From Shewanella psychromarinicola (GTDB lineage Bacteria; Pseudomonadota; Gammaproteobacteria; Enterobacterales; Shewanellaceae): a stretch of 64,000 nt of DNA. The notes under the pieces were generated by a model. The model did no database searches. It was not told where the DNA came from and saw nothing but the letters and a program-made list of their open reading frames with translations. The stretch is from NCBI RefSeq assembly GCF_003855155.1, contig NZ_CP034073.1, positions 1,426,001 through 1,490,000 of the forward strand, in the 5' to 3' direction. How positions within the stretch are numbered: the first letter of the stretch is position 1; each line of letters begins with the position of its first letter. The position numbers and the translations under genes are program-made. Positions 9,094-19,598 of the stretch are shown here, piece after piece.

Positions 9094-9920
9094 TGCCTTG
9101 TCGCCGCCGATCAAAAACTGCTGGTTTTACCTTAATTGAAATGGTTACGGTTATTTTAATCTTAGGGATTATTGTGGTCGGGATCAGTAGCTTTGTTATT
9201 TTTGGCACCCGAATTTTTGTGGAATCCAGTGCGGTTGATCAAGTGCTCAGTCAAAGCCGTTTTGGCATTGAGCGGATGACTCGGGATATCCGTGGTGCCG
9301 TGCCTAATAGCATGCGAGTGCTAACCGCGACAGATGGCAGTTATCAATGCCTCGAATTATTACCCATTAGCGCCAGTACATCGTATCTTGATGCGCCGTT
9401 TGTGCCGCAAGCTGCACAAAATATCTTAACGGCGATTAAAAGTATTGGTACCATTAGTGCTGCTCAATCGTTGCTGATTTATCCATTAACTAATAGCGAC
9501 ATTTATAATCCTCAAGGCACAACCGCCAAGCGATTTATGGTGCAAAGTTTGGCAGAATCGGGCGACCAGCTGACTATTACTTTAACTCAAAGCGTGCGCT
9601 TTACTGAGGCTTCGCCTTTAAAACGCTTATACGTTGCTAACAATCCATTAAGTTACTGCTTTATTAACACCGCCAGCAATGTCGATCTGCGCTTATACCA
9701 AAACTATGGTTACAAGCCCAATCAGCCATCACCTGCCGTGATGGGTAATGGGGTATTAATGGCGCAAAATATCACCAATGCCTTAACGGTTAATCCGGCG
9801 GTGATCCTTACCCCATCAACGTTAATGACCAATGCCATTGTGCATTTACAGCCAGTATTTAGCGTCAATGGTGAAACGTTCAATTATCAACATCAAGTGC
9901 AGGTGATGAATGTACCCTAA
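9093..9920 (+). CDS. mshO: MshO, minor pilin-like protein (GspJ type)
   Basis: A 275-residue prepilin with a basic leader and the motif AG|FTLIEMVTVILILGIIVVGI. The remainder resembles GspJ/PilW-like minor pilins (SRFGIERMTRDIRGAVPNS after the helix). It starts at the stop of mshD and overlaps mshP by 11 bases. It is expected in the pilus tip or initiation complex. Confidence 0.87.
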   Translation: MPCRRRSKTAGFTLIEMVTVILILGIIVVGISSFVIFGTRIFVESSAVDQVLSQSRFGIERMTRDIRGAVPNSMRVLTATDGSYQCLELLPISASTSYLDAPFVPQAAQNILTAIKSIGTISAAQSLLIYPLTNSDIYNPQGTTAKRFMVQSLAESGDQLTITLTQSVRFTEASPLKRLYVANNPLSYCFINTASNVDLRLYQNYGYKPNQPSPAVMGNGVLMAQNITNALTVNPAVILTPSTLMTNAIVHLQPVFSVNGETFNYQHQVQVMNVP

Positions 9921-10371
9921 ACTGAGATTAAGCCAACATTCGCAGCAAGGTAGTGCACTGATTATTGGTATTTTTGTGCTGACGGTGATGTTTCTTATTG
10001 CGGCGAGTCTGATCCGCATTGTTAGTGATGCTGATGAGTCAGTTAATCAAGAAGTGTGGGGCACTCGGGCATTATTTAGTGCTAACAGTGGTGCCGATGC
10101 CGCGTTAGCTCAGCTGTTTCCTGTCGATGGCACTGCCACAAGCTGTACTGATGTCAGTTCAACATGGATACCGCCAATAGGGCTAGGCTTCAATGGGTTC
10201 CATAACTGCACTGTGTCGATTAGCTGCAATACTGCCACTGTGGGCAGTGTGAGCCAATATCGAATTAACAGCTTAGCGGTATGCGAAACGGGTAACTGTG
10301 CAGGAAACTCAAACAATTCAGCGTGTTTGCGAGTCAGTCGCCAAGTGGAGGTAGAAGCCCGTGCGCAATAA
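9910..10371 (+). CDS. mshP: MshP, PilX-like minor pilin assembly protein
   Basis: A 153-residue protein with the N-terminal pattern QQGSALIIGIFVLTVMFLIA, typical of MshP/PilX/GspK-like proteins, where Gly-Ser-Ala replaces the Gly-Phe-Thr motif. Several cysteines lie in the C-terminal half. It overlaps mshO and mshQ by about 11 bases each, so the three are probably translationally coupled. Confidence 0.85.
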   Translation: MYPKLRLSQHSQQGSALIIGIFVLTVMFLIAASLIRIVSDADESVNQEVWGTRALFSANSGADAALAQLFPVDGTATSCTDVSSTWIPPIGLGFNGFHNCTVSISCNTATVGSVSQYRINSLAVCETGNCAGNSNNSACLRVSRQVEVEARAQ

Positions 10372-13300
10372 TCTTGGTTTTATTTTATTGGCTTGTTGGT
10401 TGCTATTACCTTGGCAGGTTTTTGCCGCGCCACAATGCGACAGCATATTTACCGACCCCGCTTCAGGTAACCATTCTTCTTATGGGTTAGTGATACCGTC
10501 AGGTATTTTAGCCTCTCCATTATCAGATTTAAACTGCGACTCAAAGACCTGTGACAGAGTAGGTGGCAATCAATTTACGCCGGGAGATTATGCTTACGAT
10601 AACGGTAACTTTGGCAATAAAGCCGTTATTACAACTACGGGCACCACAGCGCGTTTATATTTTAATAACTTAAATTTGACCAACGCCAACATCAATTTAG
10701 ATGAGGCCCCGGAAAACCTGATTATTTATGTGGCAGGGTCATTAACTATCTCTGGCAACACTAATATTAATGCTATCGTGTATGTGGCAGATTATGTTTC
10801 TATGTCTGGAAATAGTAGCATTTCTGGCGCACTTGGGGCTGGTGGCGCCTTGACTCTTTCTGGTAACAGTAGCGTTGATTTTAAACCCATTAATAATGCA
10901 AATTTTAATGGTATGTGCGATGTGGAACCAGCGGTTTTTCATATCCAATATGGTAAAGCGACGACAAATAGTATTACTTTTGACAAACAATTTCCTACAG
11001 GGGTGACCCCTTTAGTATTTTTAATGCCAACAGTTGAGAGCAGTAATAATGATGGCCCACAAAGTGCTTTTTTATCTTTAATCAGTGAGAGTGGCTTTAC
11101 GTGGACGAGAACCTCGCCTCCCAATAATCAAGTCGCTGCGGCAGAGATGCCAGAGGTTCACTGGATTGCTGTCACACCAGGGACCTATGATTTAAGTAAC
11201 GGGACTCGATTAATTGCAGGCAGTGTGTTGCAAAATAAAGCATTAATTGGCTCAAAAGATCAATACGTAGATGTTGCCTTGCCTATTACTCAAGATGTGG
11301 CGCTTAGTCAATTGCAAACCCAAAACAATAATTGTTGGTTAACCAGTACCTCAAAGTTTCTAAGTGGTCGTCTCCAGTTAGCGATGGATGCGTCGGAAGT
11401 GCGTAATAACTCAGGCCAATGTGAACCGGGTAAGCTTGACAACAATAGCCTGCAAAATGAGCAGATTGCTTACTTATCAGTACAGTCTGGCAGTGGATCT
11501 CTGGTGTTAGACGGCAACAATGTTAATTATCACTTTGGTCAAGCACAAACGTTTACTGATGGTGGTACTAAGGATATTACCGATCAATGTGCTGAAACGA
11601 CCGAATTAAAGGGTTTTACGAATGCTCCTATGCTGGTGGCAGGTAAAAACAGCCGCTTAGGTGGCGATGGCGGCTGGCTTCGTCGTTGTCAGTTGACTAA
11701 CGACAAAGTGAGTATGGTCGTTGACGAAGATACTTTTAGAGATAGCGACCGTAAGCATCGTTGGGAAAATTACAGTTTTGTTGCACTAGAAACACTCAAG
11801 CCCGTCCGTCAGTGTTTTACGGACAAATTTGATCGTGCAGACTTAGGAACTGATTGGGTTACAGCAAGAAGTTCAGGAAGCTTTACGCCTTCTATTGTCA
11901 GTGGTCGCTTAAGACAAACTGAAGCGAAGACTAATCAAGCAACTTCAACTACTTATCAACGTTTGTTTCCTGCAAAAAATAATAAAGTCGAAATTGAATT
12001 TGACCATTATGCCTATGGTGGTAATGGGGCTGATGGTATTGCCTTTGTATTGTCTGATGCATCTATTACCCCACAACCTGGTGCAGCAGGTGGTCCTATG
12101 GGTTACGGCGCTCGTTCAAATGTGAATGGATTTGCCGGAGGTTGGTTAGGTTTTGGTATTGATGAGTATGGTAACTTTTCTGCTGAAGGTGGACCAAATG
12201 GTCCTGGGCGGCGTCCTCAATCTGTATCTATTCGGGGTTCAGGCGCTGGCACTTCAGGTTATCCTTATTTACGCGGTACTTGTAATAATGGCACATCCAA
12301 TACCGGCAGTTGTTTATCCCCTACAGTTGATAAAAATAATGTCAATCCGGCACACCGTTACCGTATTACCGTAGACTCATTGGTAGCTAATCAATCAATA
12401 GTTAAGGTCGAGCGAAATACCGGAAGTGGTTTTATTGAACTTATCCCCGCATTTGATGCAGCCGCTCAGTCAGGGCAAAAGGCTATTCCAGAAAATTTTT
12501 TGTTATCACTAACAGGTTCGACAGGTGGCTCTACCAACAATCATGAAATTGATAATGTGGAGATTTGTGCGCTCGACTCAAATCCAATAGGTGTCCAAAT
12601 AGATCACTTTGAATATTCATATTCTGGCCAAGGGATTACCTGTACACCTAAAACATTGTCGATTAAAGCGTGTGCCAATGTGGATTGTACGCAGACAGTG
12701 GCCGATACCGTTACAGCAACTTTAAGCCCTGCAACGGTTACTGGTGGTGGAAGTTGGGTTGGTGGTAACGTGATCACGTTTACTGGTGGGCAAAAATCAG
12801 ATTTACAATTAAGACGTAATACCCCCGGTACCGTTAACTTAGGCGTTACAGGGTCTACACCAAGTACTAAAGCATTTAGTAAAACCTTATGCCGTGTTAA
12901 TGGTGGTGCAGCAAGTGAGGCTAACTGTGATTTAGTGTTCGCAGACAGCGGGTTTATTTTTGATGTACCAGATAAGTTAGCTAACAAACCAACAGGTAAT
13001 ATATCCATAAGTGCAGTGAAAAAATCAGATAGTACCCTGCAATGTGTGCCTACTTTTGCCAGTACAACCAAAAATGTCGGTTTTTGGAGTACTTATATCG
13101 ACCCCTCCACACCAATTAGTGGCCAGTCATTAACAGTAAATAATATAGTGGTAGGTACGCAGAGTAGTGCAGCAACCACGCTTGCGTTGGCATTTGATGC
13201 ACAAGGAAAAGCAAATATTAACGTCAACTATCCTGATGCGGGCAAAGTGCAGCTAGATGCAAAATATACCGGCACAGGCGATGAACAAGGCTTGGTGATG

Positions 13301-14638
13301 GTTGGTTCAGATCAGTTTGTTAGTTTCCCTGTGGGCTTATGCGTTACCCCCAAAGATAGTGTTGCAGAGTGCTCTGCAAATATTAGCAGTACTTGTAATC
13401 GATATAAAAAAGCTGGCGAGTCATTTGATTTAATTATTCAAGGTAAAGCATGGCAAGTGGATGGTGACACAAATTACTGCGATAATGTAAATACTCCTAA
13501 TTATGCCCATACTAACATTGTATTAGGTCATCAGTTGGTTGCTCCAGCCGGAGGTGTGTTAGGTGCAGTGGGTTCATCGCTATACAATCATGTCGCACAA
13601 ACCACTAACAGTAATACCGTGTCTCAATCCGTCAGTGAAGTCGGCGTATTTAAATTCAGCGCTAATCCACCCAGTCCTTATTTAGGTTCGAGCTTTTACG
13701 ATATTCCGCTGGCGACATCGCCTAATATAGGGCGCTTTGTACCCGACCGCTTTGTGGTGAGTAGCTCAAGTGTGCTGCCATCTTGCGGTAGCTTTACCTA
13801 CATGGATCAACCTTTTGGTCTGACGTTAACTTTAAGCGCTTTGAATACCGGTACTTATATCACCAAAAATTATCAAGGAGCCTTTGCTAAAGGTAGTGCA
13901 AGCCTTGTGGGTGAAAACATTAACAATGGTGTGGATTTGAGTAGCAGATTAAGCACTCTGCCTATCAATGCAGGGACTTGGGCTTTAGGTGAAGCGAATG
14001 TAGGATTATCTTATCAAGCTAATTTTAGTCGTGCAGTAGCCCCTGGTGTGGATGGCCCATTTAGCCAGTTAGCTATCGGCGTACAAGTATTTGATAACGA
14101 TGGGGCGGTGTCTTTTGTTGCCTCTGCTGATATGCGAACCGACAGCAGTGGTAACTGTGCCGCCAGCAACGACTGCACTGCAACGTTATTATCGACGCAA
14201 GACTTACGCCACGGCAGGGTCGTGATGGACAATACCTATGGCCCTGAAAATGAAGTATTAGACATGCCAACCTATGCCCAGTATTGGGATGGCAGTAGCT
14301 GGGTAACGAATACTGACGATAGCTGTACTCACGTTATCGATGCGCTTGATGGCAGCGAAATATACGCGCCATCTTTAACCGCTGGTCAAACCGTGACTCG
14401 CCGTGATGGTGGCAGTTCAGTTAGCAGTGGCCGATTAAGCTTATTATGGCAAAATAGCGGCTCTGCAGCATATCGAGGTCAGGTGACTGCCCCGTTAAAA
14501 GTAGAGCCCTGGCTTCAGTGGTATTGGAATTGGGACCAAGCAAGTCCGGCCCAGCGTTATGACCCAAGAGCAAGTGCCTTCTTTGGTCGTTACCGAGGCC
14601 ATGATAGGATCATTTATTGGCGTGAGGTGGGACTATAA
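10361..14638 (+). CDS. mshQ: MshQ, large secreted adhesin-like protein of the MSHA locus
   Basis: A 1425-residue exported protein starting at a GTG that overlaps mshP. The signal peptide is about residues 1-22 (ending WQVFA|AP). A beta-helix-like segment with repeated SISGNxxI/LTLSGNSS motifs lies at about 90-165. Residues about 485-735 look like an L-type lectin/concanavalin-like domain: KFDRADLG, then NGADGIAFVLSD, then GWLGFGIDEYGNFS. The C-terminal half (about 790-1425, many Cys pairs, ending DRIIYWREVGL) matches the DUF6701 region of MshQ proteins. It is the last gene of the operon and a candidate pilus-associated tip adhesin; carbohydrate binding is an inference from the lectin-like pattern. 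Confidence 0.85.
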   Translation: MRNNLGFILLACWLLLPWQVFAAPQCDSIFTDPASGNHSSYGLVIPSGILASPLSDLNCDSKTCDRVGGNQFTPGDYAYDNGNFGNKAVITTTGTTARLYFNNLNLTNANINLDEAPENLIIYVAGSLTISGNTNINAIVYVADYVSMSGNSSISGALGAGGALTLSGNSSVDFKPINNANFNGMCDVEPAVFHIQYGKATTNSITFDKQFPTGVTPLVFLMPTVESSNNDGPQSAFLSLISESGFTWTRTSPPNNQVAAAEMPEVHWIAVTPGTYDLSNGTRLIAGSVLQNKALIGSKDQYVDVALPITQDVALSQLQTQNNNCWLTSTSKFLSGRLQLAMDASEVRNNSGQCEPGKLDNNSLQNEQIAYLSVQSGSGSLVLDGNNVNYHFGQAQTFTDGGTKDITDQCAETTELKGFTNAPMLVAGKNSRLGGDGGWLRRCQLTNDKVSMVVDEDTFRDSDRKHRWENYSFVALETLKPVRQCFTDKFDRADLGTDWVTARSSGSFTPSIVSGRLRQTEAKTNQATSTTYQRLFPAKNNKVEIEFDHYAYGGNGADGIAFVLSDASITPQPGAAGGPMGYGARSNVNGFAGGWLGFGIDEYGNFSAEGGPNGPGRRPQSVSIRGSGAGTSGYPYLRGTCNNGTSNTGSCLSPTVDKNNVNPAHRYRITVDSLVANQSIVKVERNTGSGFIELIPAFDAAAQSGQKAIPENFLLSLTGSTGGSTNNHEIDNVEICALDSNPIGVQIDHFEYSYSGQGITCTPKTLSIKACANVDCTQTVADTVTATLSPATVTGGGSWVGGNVITFTGGQKSDLQLRRNTPGTVNLGVTGSTPSTKAFSKTLCRVNGGAASEANCDLVFADSGFIFDVPDKLANKPTGNISISAVKKSDSTLQCVPTFASTTKNVGFWSTYIDPSTPISGQSLTVNNIVVGTQSSAATTLALAFDAQGKANINVNYPDAGKVQLDAKYTGTGDEQGLVMVGSDQFVSFPVGLCVTPKDSVAECSANISSTCNRYKKAGESFDLIIQGKAWQVDGDTNYCDNVNTPNYAHTNIVLGHQLVAPAGGVLGAVGSSLYNHVAQTTNSNTVSQSVSEVGVFKFSANPPSPYLGSSFYDIPLATSPNIGRFVPDRFVVSSSSVLPSCGSFTYMDQPFGLTLTLSALNTGTYITKNYQGAFAKGSASLVGENINNGVDLSSRLSTLPINAGTWALGEANVGLSYQANFSRAVAPGVDGPFSQLAIGVQVFDNDGAVSFVASADMRTDSSGNCAASNDCTATLLSTQDLRHGRVVMDNTYGPENEVLDMPTYAQYWDGSSWVTNTDDSCTHVIDALDGSEIYAPSLTAGQTVTRRDGGSSVSSGRLSLLWQNSGSAAYRGQVTAPLKVEPWLQWYWNWDQASPAQRYDPRASAFFGRYRGHDRIIYWREVGL

Positions 14639-14827
14639 TATGCATGAAAAAGCATCAAATTAGGGCTTTTTTGATTTAAAACTGCGCGGATGTTGATTTT
14701 TTAACAGCTTTTACAAAAAAAAACGCTAGATTAGCAATTGTTAACCTGTTCGGTATTGTAGAATGGGGGTGTCATTGATAAAGTTAGCTGATTTTTCTTC
14801 TTCTGACTCAACAGAATACAGGCCTGA

Positions 14828-15880
<1,053 letters not shown>

Positions 15881-15943
15881 TTATCATCGGCTGAGCGGCT
15901 TTGTTAATGGCATTTTATGGGTTAACAAAGTTGCGAACAATTT

Positions 15944-16891
15944 ATGAAACCAATTTTCGTTCGTGGCGTCTCTAGTCAATTTAGATTGACACTGGCAATT
16001 ATTTTGTCGGTGGCATTACTGATGACTAATCATCGCCTGGATCCCATTCGCCAGTCTTTATCCTCGGTGTTAAGCCCGCTTCAATATTTAGCCAATGTAC
16101 CAGGTGTGATGCTCGACTGGTCAGCCGAGGCATTTGCAACCCGCAACATGCTTGAATTGCAAAACAAACAACTATTACGCCAACAGCTGCTCATGTCAGA
16201 GCGTTTACAACGTTTTGAGCATGTTCGCCAAGAAAATGAGCGTTTACGGGCATTGCTCGGTTCACCTGTGCATATGGATTCTCGTAAAATGGTGGCCGAA
16301 GTAATGGAAGTGGCCAGCGATCCATTTAGACAGTTTGTGGTGTTAAATCATGGTTCGCAAACCGGCATTTATGTCGGTCAGCCTGTGGTTGATGGCCAAG
16401 GTGTTGTCGGGCAGGTGGTTGAAGTGAGTGAGTTTACCAGCCGTGTGTTGATGGTGTCAGATGCAACGCATGGTATTCCGGTGCGTGTTACCCGTAACGA
16501 TGTGCGTGCAATTGCTAATGGCATGGGCGATATTGATCAAATTGAATTACGCCATGTGGCTAAAAGTACTGACATCATAGTGGGCGATTTATTAGTCACT
16601 TCAGGGCTAGGTAGTCGTTTTCCAGAAGGATATCCAGTAGCCCGTGTTATCAGTGTATCCCGTGATGATGGTCAGAGCTATGCAGTGATTAATGCTCAGC
16701 CTTTAGCGGCACTTGATCGCATACGTTACGTATTACTTATTTGGCCGGATGAAACCAAACCTTTTACGCTTCCAGCTGACGTACAAGAGTTGATAAAAAA
16801 GGCAGCCGAAGCCGCTGCGAATGAATCAGTATCTCAAGCTCCACCTTCAGAAACCACGACTACGCCAATAACCAGCGAGATAAACCAATGA
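15944..16891 (+). CDS. mreC: MreC, rod-shape-determining protein
   Basis: A 315-residue bitopic inner-membrane protein. One transmembrane helix lies at about residues 15-28 (LTLAIILSVALLMT), a coiled coil at about 70-105 (LELQNKQLLRQQLLMSERLQ region), then the double beta-barrel periplasmic domain (about 115-270). A Pro/Thr/Ser-rich tail ends the protein. It links MreB to the wall synthesis enzymes. The stop overlaps the start of mreD by four bases. Confidence 0.95.
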   Translation: MKPIFVRGVSSQFRLTLAIILSVALLMTNHRLDPIRQSLSSVLSPLQYLANVPGVMLDWSAEAFATRNMLELQNKQLLRQQLLMSERLQRFEHVRQENERLRALLGSPVHMDSRKMVAEVMEVASDPFRQFVVLNHGSQTGIYVGQPVVDGQGVVGQVVEVSEFTSRVLMVSDATHGIPVRVTRNDVRAIANGMGDIDQIELRHVAKSTDIIVGDLLVTSGLGSRFPEGYPVARVISVSRDDGQSYAVINAQPLAALDRIRYVLLIWPDETKPFTLPADVQELIKKAAEAAANESVSQAPPSETTTTPITSEINQ

Positions 16892-17379
16892 GCGCGCATA
16901 TTGCAAATGGTCGCTTAGTGGTATGGCTGACTTTATTTATCGGGATGATGTTTCAGATTATGCCGCTGCCCACAATGGTAGAAGCGTGGCGACCTGACTG
17001 GCTGCTTATGGTGATGATGTATTGGGCGATGGCATTACCGCATCGTTACAGTATTTTGACCGCGTGGTTGCTCGGCGTAATGCTTGATGTGCTATTGGGA
17101 GCCCATTTAGGCATCCGTTCATTAGCACTGTCGTTGGTTATTTATTTGGTGGTGATGTTGTGTCAACAATTACGCAATTATCCTCGCTGGCAACAGTCAT
17201 TACTGCTCGCGTGTTTTATTTGTATTTATCATGTGGTGATATTTTGGGTACAGTTTGTTGTTGTTGGGGCTGCACCGTTTAATCTTGAGATGTTTTTACC
17301 CGCGATTTCGAGTTTATTTATTTGGTGGTGGGTGTTTTGGATACTACGCAATATGCGTCGCCATTATAAAGTACGTTAA
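16888..17379 (+). CDS. mreD: MreD, rod-shape-determining membrane protein
   Basis: A 163-residue, highly hydrophobic protein with about five membrane spans, including the conserved RPDWLLMVMMYWAMALPHR and GVMLDVLLGAHLGIRSLA stretches. It completes the MreBCD elongasome set. A terminator hairpin starts at its stop codon, so maf and rng probably have another promoter or depend on read-through. Confidence 0.94.
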   Translation: MSAHIANGRLVVWLTLFIGMMFQIMPLPTMVEAWRPDWLLMVMMYWAMALPHRYSILTAWLLGVMLDVLLGAHLGIRSLALSLVIYLVVMLCQQLRNYPRWQQSLLLACFICIYHVVIFWVQFVVVGAAPFNLEMFLPAISSLFIWWWVFWILRNMRRHYKVR

Positions 17380-17408
17380 TTCACCCGATAGGGTGAATAT
17401 TGTTTTTA
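17379..17408 (+). terminator. Rho-independent terminator after mreD
   Basis: Perfect stem ATTCACCC / GGGTGAAT with loop GATA, followed by ATTGTTTTT. It overlaps the last base of mreD. Confidence 0.8.
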
Positions 17409-17434
17409 TGTTCGTTAATTAGAGTAAATATCAG

Positions 17435-18022
17435 ATGACATGGGTACTGGCTTCAACATCGCCAAGAAGAAAAGAATTACTGGCTCAAGCAGGCTTTAGT
17501 CATCCCGGTTTTACGTTCGAGCTCGTCGCACCCAATATTGATGAAACGCCTTTATCGACTGAAACGGCAGAACAATATGTATGCCGTTTAGCGCTTGAAA
17601 AAGCCCTAGCAGGTTTGGCGCTCAGTGGTCATATTATCGCCCCTAAAGTACTGGGTTCAGATACAATCGTGGTGTTAAATCAGCAGATATTAGGTAAGCC
17701 AATGGACCAAAATGATGCCAAGCGTATGCTGACATTGTTATCCGGTCAAACTCATGAAGTGATGACAGCGGTGGCGTTAACGGATGGTGAACACACCTTT
17801 AGCCGATTATGTCGTACCCAAGTGAGCTTTTGTGAATTATCCGCTGCCGACATAGACGCTTATATTGCCTCAAATGAACCAATGGACAAAGCTGGTGCGT
17901 ATGGAATACAAGCCTTGGGTGGTTGTTTTGTTCAATCTATTAGTGGTAGTTATTCTGCCGTTGTTGGTTTACCCCTAGTAGAAACGCGTGAATTATTAGC
18001 CTGCATGATGCAGCACACTTAA
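17435..18022 (+). CDS. maf: Maf-family nucleotide pyrophosphatase (YhdE type)
   Basis: A 195-residue Maf/HAM1-fold protein. It has the N-terminal [17 protein letters not shown] signature, the [14 protein letters not shown] motif (catalytic Asp) and the [20 protein letters not shown] segment. YhdE-type Maf enzymes hydrolyse dTTP and UTP, including modified forms, and may affect septum formation. Its location between mreD and rng is the classical gammaproteobacterial order. Confidence 0.94.
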   Translation: MTWVLASTSPRRKELLAQAGFSHPGFTFELVAPNIDETPLSTETAEQYVCRLALEKALAGLALSGHIIAPKVLGSDTIVVLNQQILGKPMDQNDAKRMLTLLSGQTHEVMTAVALTDGEHTFSRLCRTQVSFCELSAADIDAYIASNEPMDKAGAYGIQALGGCFVQSISGSYSAVVGLPLVETRELLACMMQHT

Positions 18023-18107
18023 TAACCTTTTGCTTTAATCGGGCATCTACGGTGGTGCAACTACTGTCAATATTCCCATTGAAGCATGACCCGAATACTG
18101 GTGGCTT

Positions 18108-19598
18108 ATGAACATAAAAGCACAACGTAAAAAAGGCACAGAATTGCTCATCAATGTCACGCCAACTGAAGCGCGTGTTGCATTAGTCGAGCATGGTGTT
18201 TTACAAGAGGTGCATATTGAACGCCGCATGAAGCGAGGTTTGGTCGGTAATATCTACAAAGGTAAAATCAGTCGAGTATTACCTGGTATGCAAGCCGCGT
18301 TTGTTGATATAGGCTTAGAAAAAGCCGCTTTCTTACATGCTTCAGATATTGTTCCTCATACCGAATGTGTTGCCGATGTCGAAAAGGGCAACTTTGTGGT
18401 GCGTGATATTGCCGAGTTAGTGCGTCAAGGCCAAGACATTATGGTGCAAGTGGTCAAAGATCCACTCGGCACTAAAGGTGCCCGCCTGACAACGGATATT
18501 ACTTTACCCTCGCGTTATCTAGTGTTTATGCCTGGCTCTAGTCATGTTGGCGTATCGCAACGTATTGAACTTGAAGAAGAACGTCAACGCCTTAAAAATA
18601 TTACCCTACCTTATGTTGATGATGACGGCGGCTTTATTATCCGTACCGCAGCTGAAAATGTTGGCGAAGATGAACTCGCCCAAGATGCGGCCTTTTTGCG
18701 TCGGGTGTGGGCTAAGGTCAGTGAACGACGTAAGCGTAAAGGCGTTATATTACTGTATCAAGATTTGGCATTACCTGTGCGGATCATTCGTGATTTTGTC
18801 GGTACTGAACTTGACCATATTCAAGTCGATTCGCGCCGTACTTATGCTGAATTACAACACTTTGCCCAAGAGTTTATGCCTGAAATTGCTGAAAAAATTG
18901 AGCATTATGCGGGCCCAGCACCTATCTTTGAATTGTATGATGTTGAGAATGAAGTTCAACGGGCCTTAGGCCGTAAAGTTGAGCTTAAGTCTGGCGGATA
19001 TTTGATTATCGACCAAACCGAAGCCATGACTACGGTCGACATTAATACCGGTGCATTTGTTGGCCATCGCAACTTAGAAGAAACCATTTTTAATACTAAT
19101 CTTGAAGCCACTCAAGCGATAGCAAGGCAACTGCGGTTACGCAATTTGGGTGGGATTATCATTATCGATTTTATCGATATGCAGATTAAGGAACACCAAG
19201 CGCGGGTGTTAGAAAGCTTAAACGCGGCATTGGCGTTAGATAGAGTCAAAACAAGCGTCAGCGGTTTTTCGGGTCTGGGCTTAGTTGAAATGACCCGCAA
19301 ACGTACTCGCGAAAGTTTAGAACATGTGGTGTGTGGTGAATGTCCGTCTTGCAAAGGCACGGGTACCATGAAAACGATTGAAAGTGTGTCATATGAAATT
19401 TTCCGGGAAATTATTCGTTTAGACCGAGCTTATAAAGCCGATGAGTTTTTACTGTATTGCTCGCCGGCAGTGTATATGAGCTTTAGTGGTGAAGAATCGC
19501 ATTTGCTGGCAGAATTAGAAGTTTACATCGGTAAGCGTATTCGTTTGCAAAATGAACCCTTATACATTCAAAGTAAATATGATGTGGTGATGATGTAG
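18108..19598 (+). CDS. rng: Ribonuclease G
   Basis: A 496-residue RNase E/G-family endoribonuclease. An S1 RNA-binding domain occupies about residues 35-130, and the DNase I-like catalytic part has TTVDINTGAF and IIIDFIDM with the two metal-binding Asp residues. The Zn-link CGECPSC is near residue 405. The length is that of RNase G, not RNase E, because the long disordered C-terminus is absent. It matures 16S rRNA 5' ends and degrades some mRNAs. Its stop codon shares a base with the GTG start of yhdP. Confidence 0.95.
   Translation: MNIKAQRKKGTELLINVTPTEARVALVEHGVLQEVHIERRMKRGLVGNIYKGKISRVLPGMQAAFVDIGLEKAAFLHASDIVPHTECVADVEKGNFVVRDIAELVRQGQDIMVQVVKDPLGTKGARLTTDITLPSRYLVFMPGSSHVGVSQRIELEEERQRLKNITLPYVDDDGGFIIRTAAENVGEDELAQDAAFLRRVWAKVSERRKRKGVILLYQDLALPVRIIRDFVGTELDHIQVDSRRTYAELQHFAQEFMPEIAEKIEHYAGPAPIFELYDVENEVQRALGRKVELKSGGYLIIDQTEAMTTVDINTGAFVGHRNLEETIFNTNLEATQAIARQLRLRNLGGIIIIDFIDMQIKEHQARVLESLNAALALDRVKTSVSGFSGLGLVEMTRKRTRESLEHVVCGECPSCKGTGTMKTIESVSYEIFREIIRLDRAYKADEFLLYCSPAVYMSFSGEESHLLAELEVYIGKRIRLQNEPLYIQSKYDVVMM

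Noticed and set aside
12604..13071. 155-codon frame opposite mshQ
   Set aside because: Antisense shadow of a clearly coding region.
14640..14680. Terminator after mshQ
   Set aside because: AAAAAGC/GCTTTTT arms exist but the loop is long and the stem weak, so it was not listed.
18544..18969. 141-codon frame inside rng
   Set aside because: Shadow of the RNase G gene in another frame; no independent coding signs.
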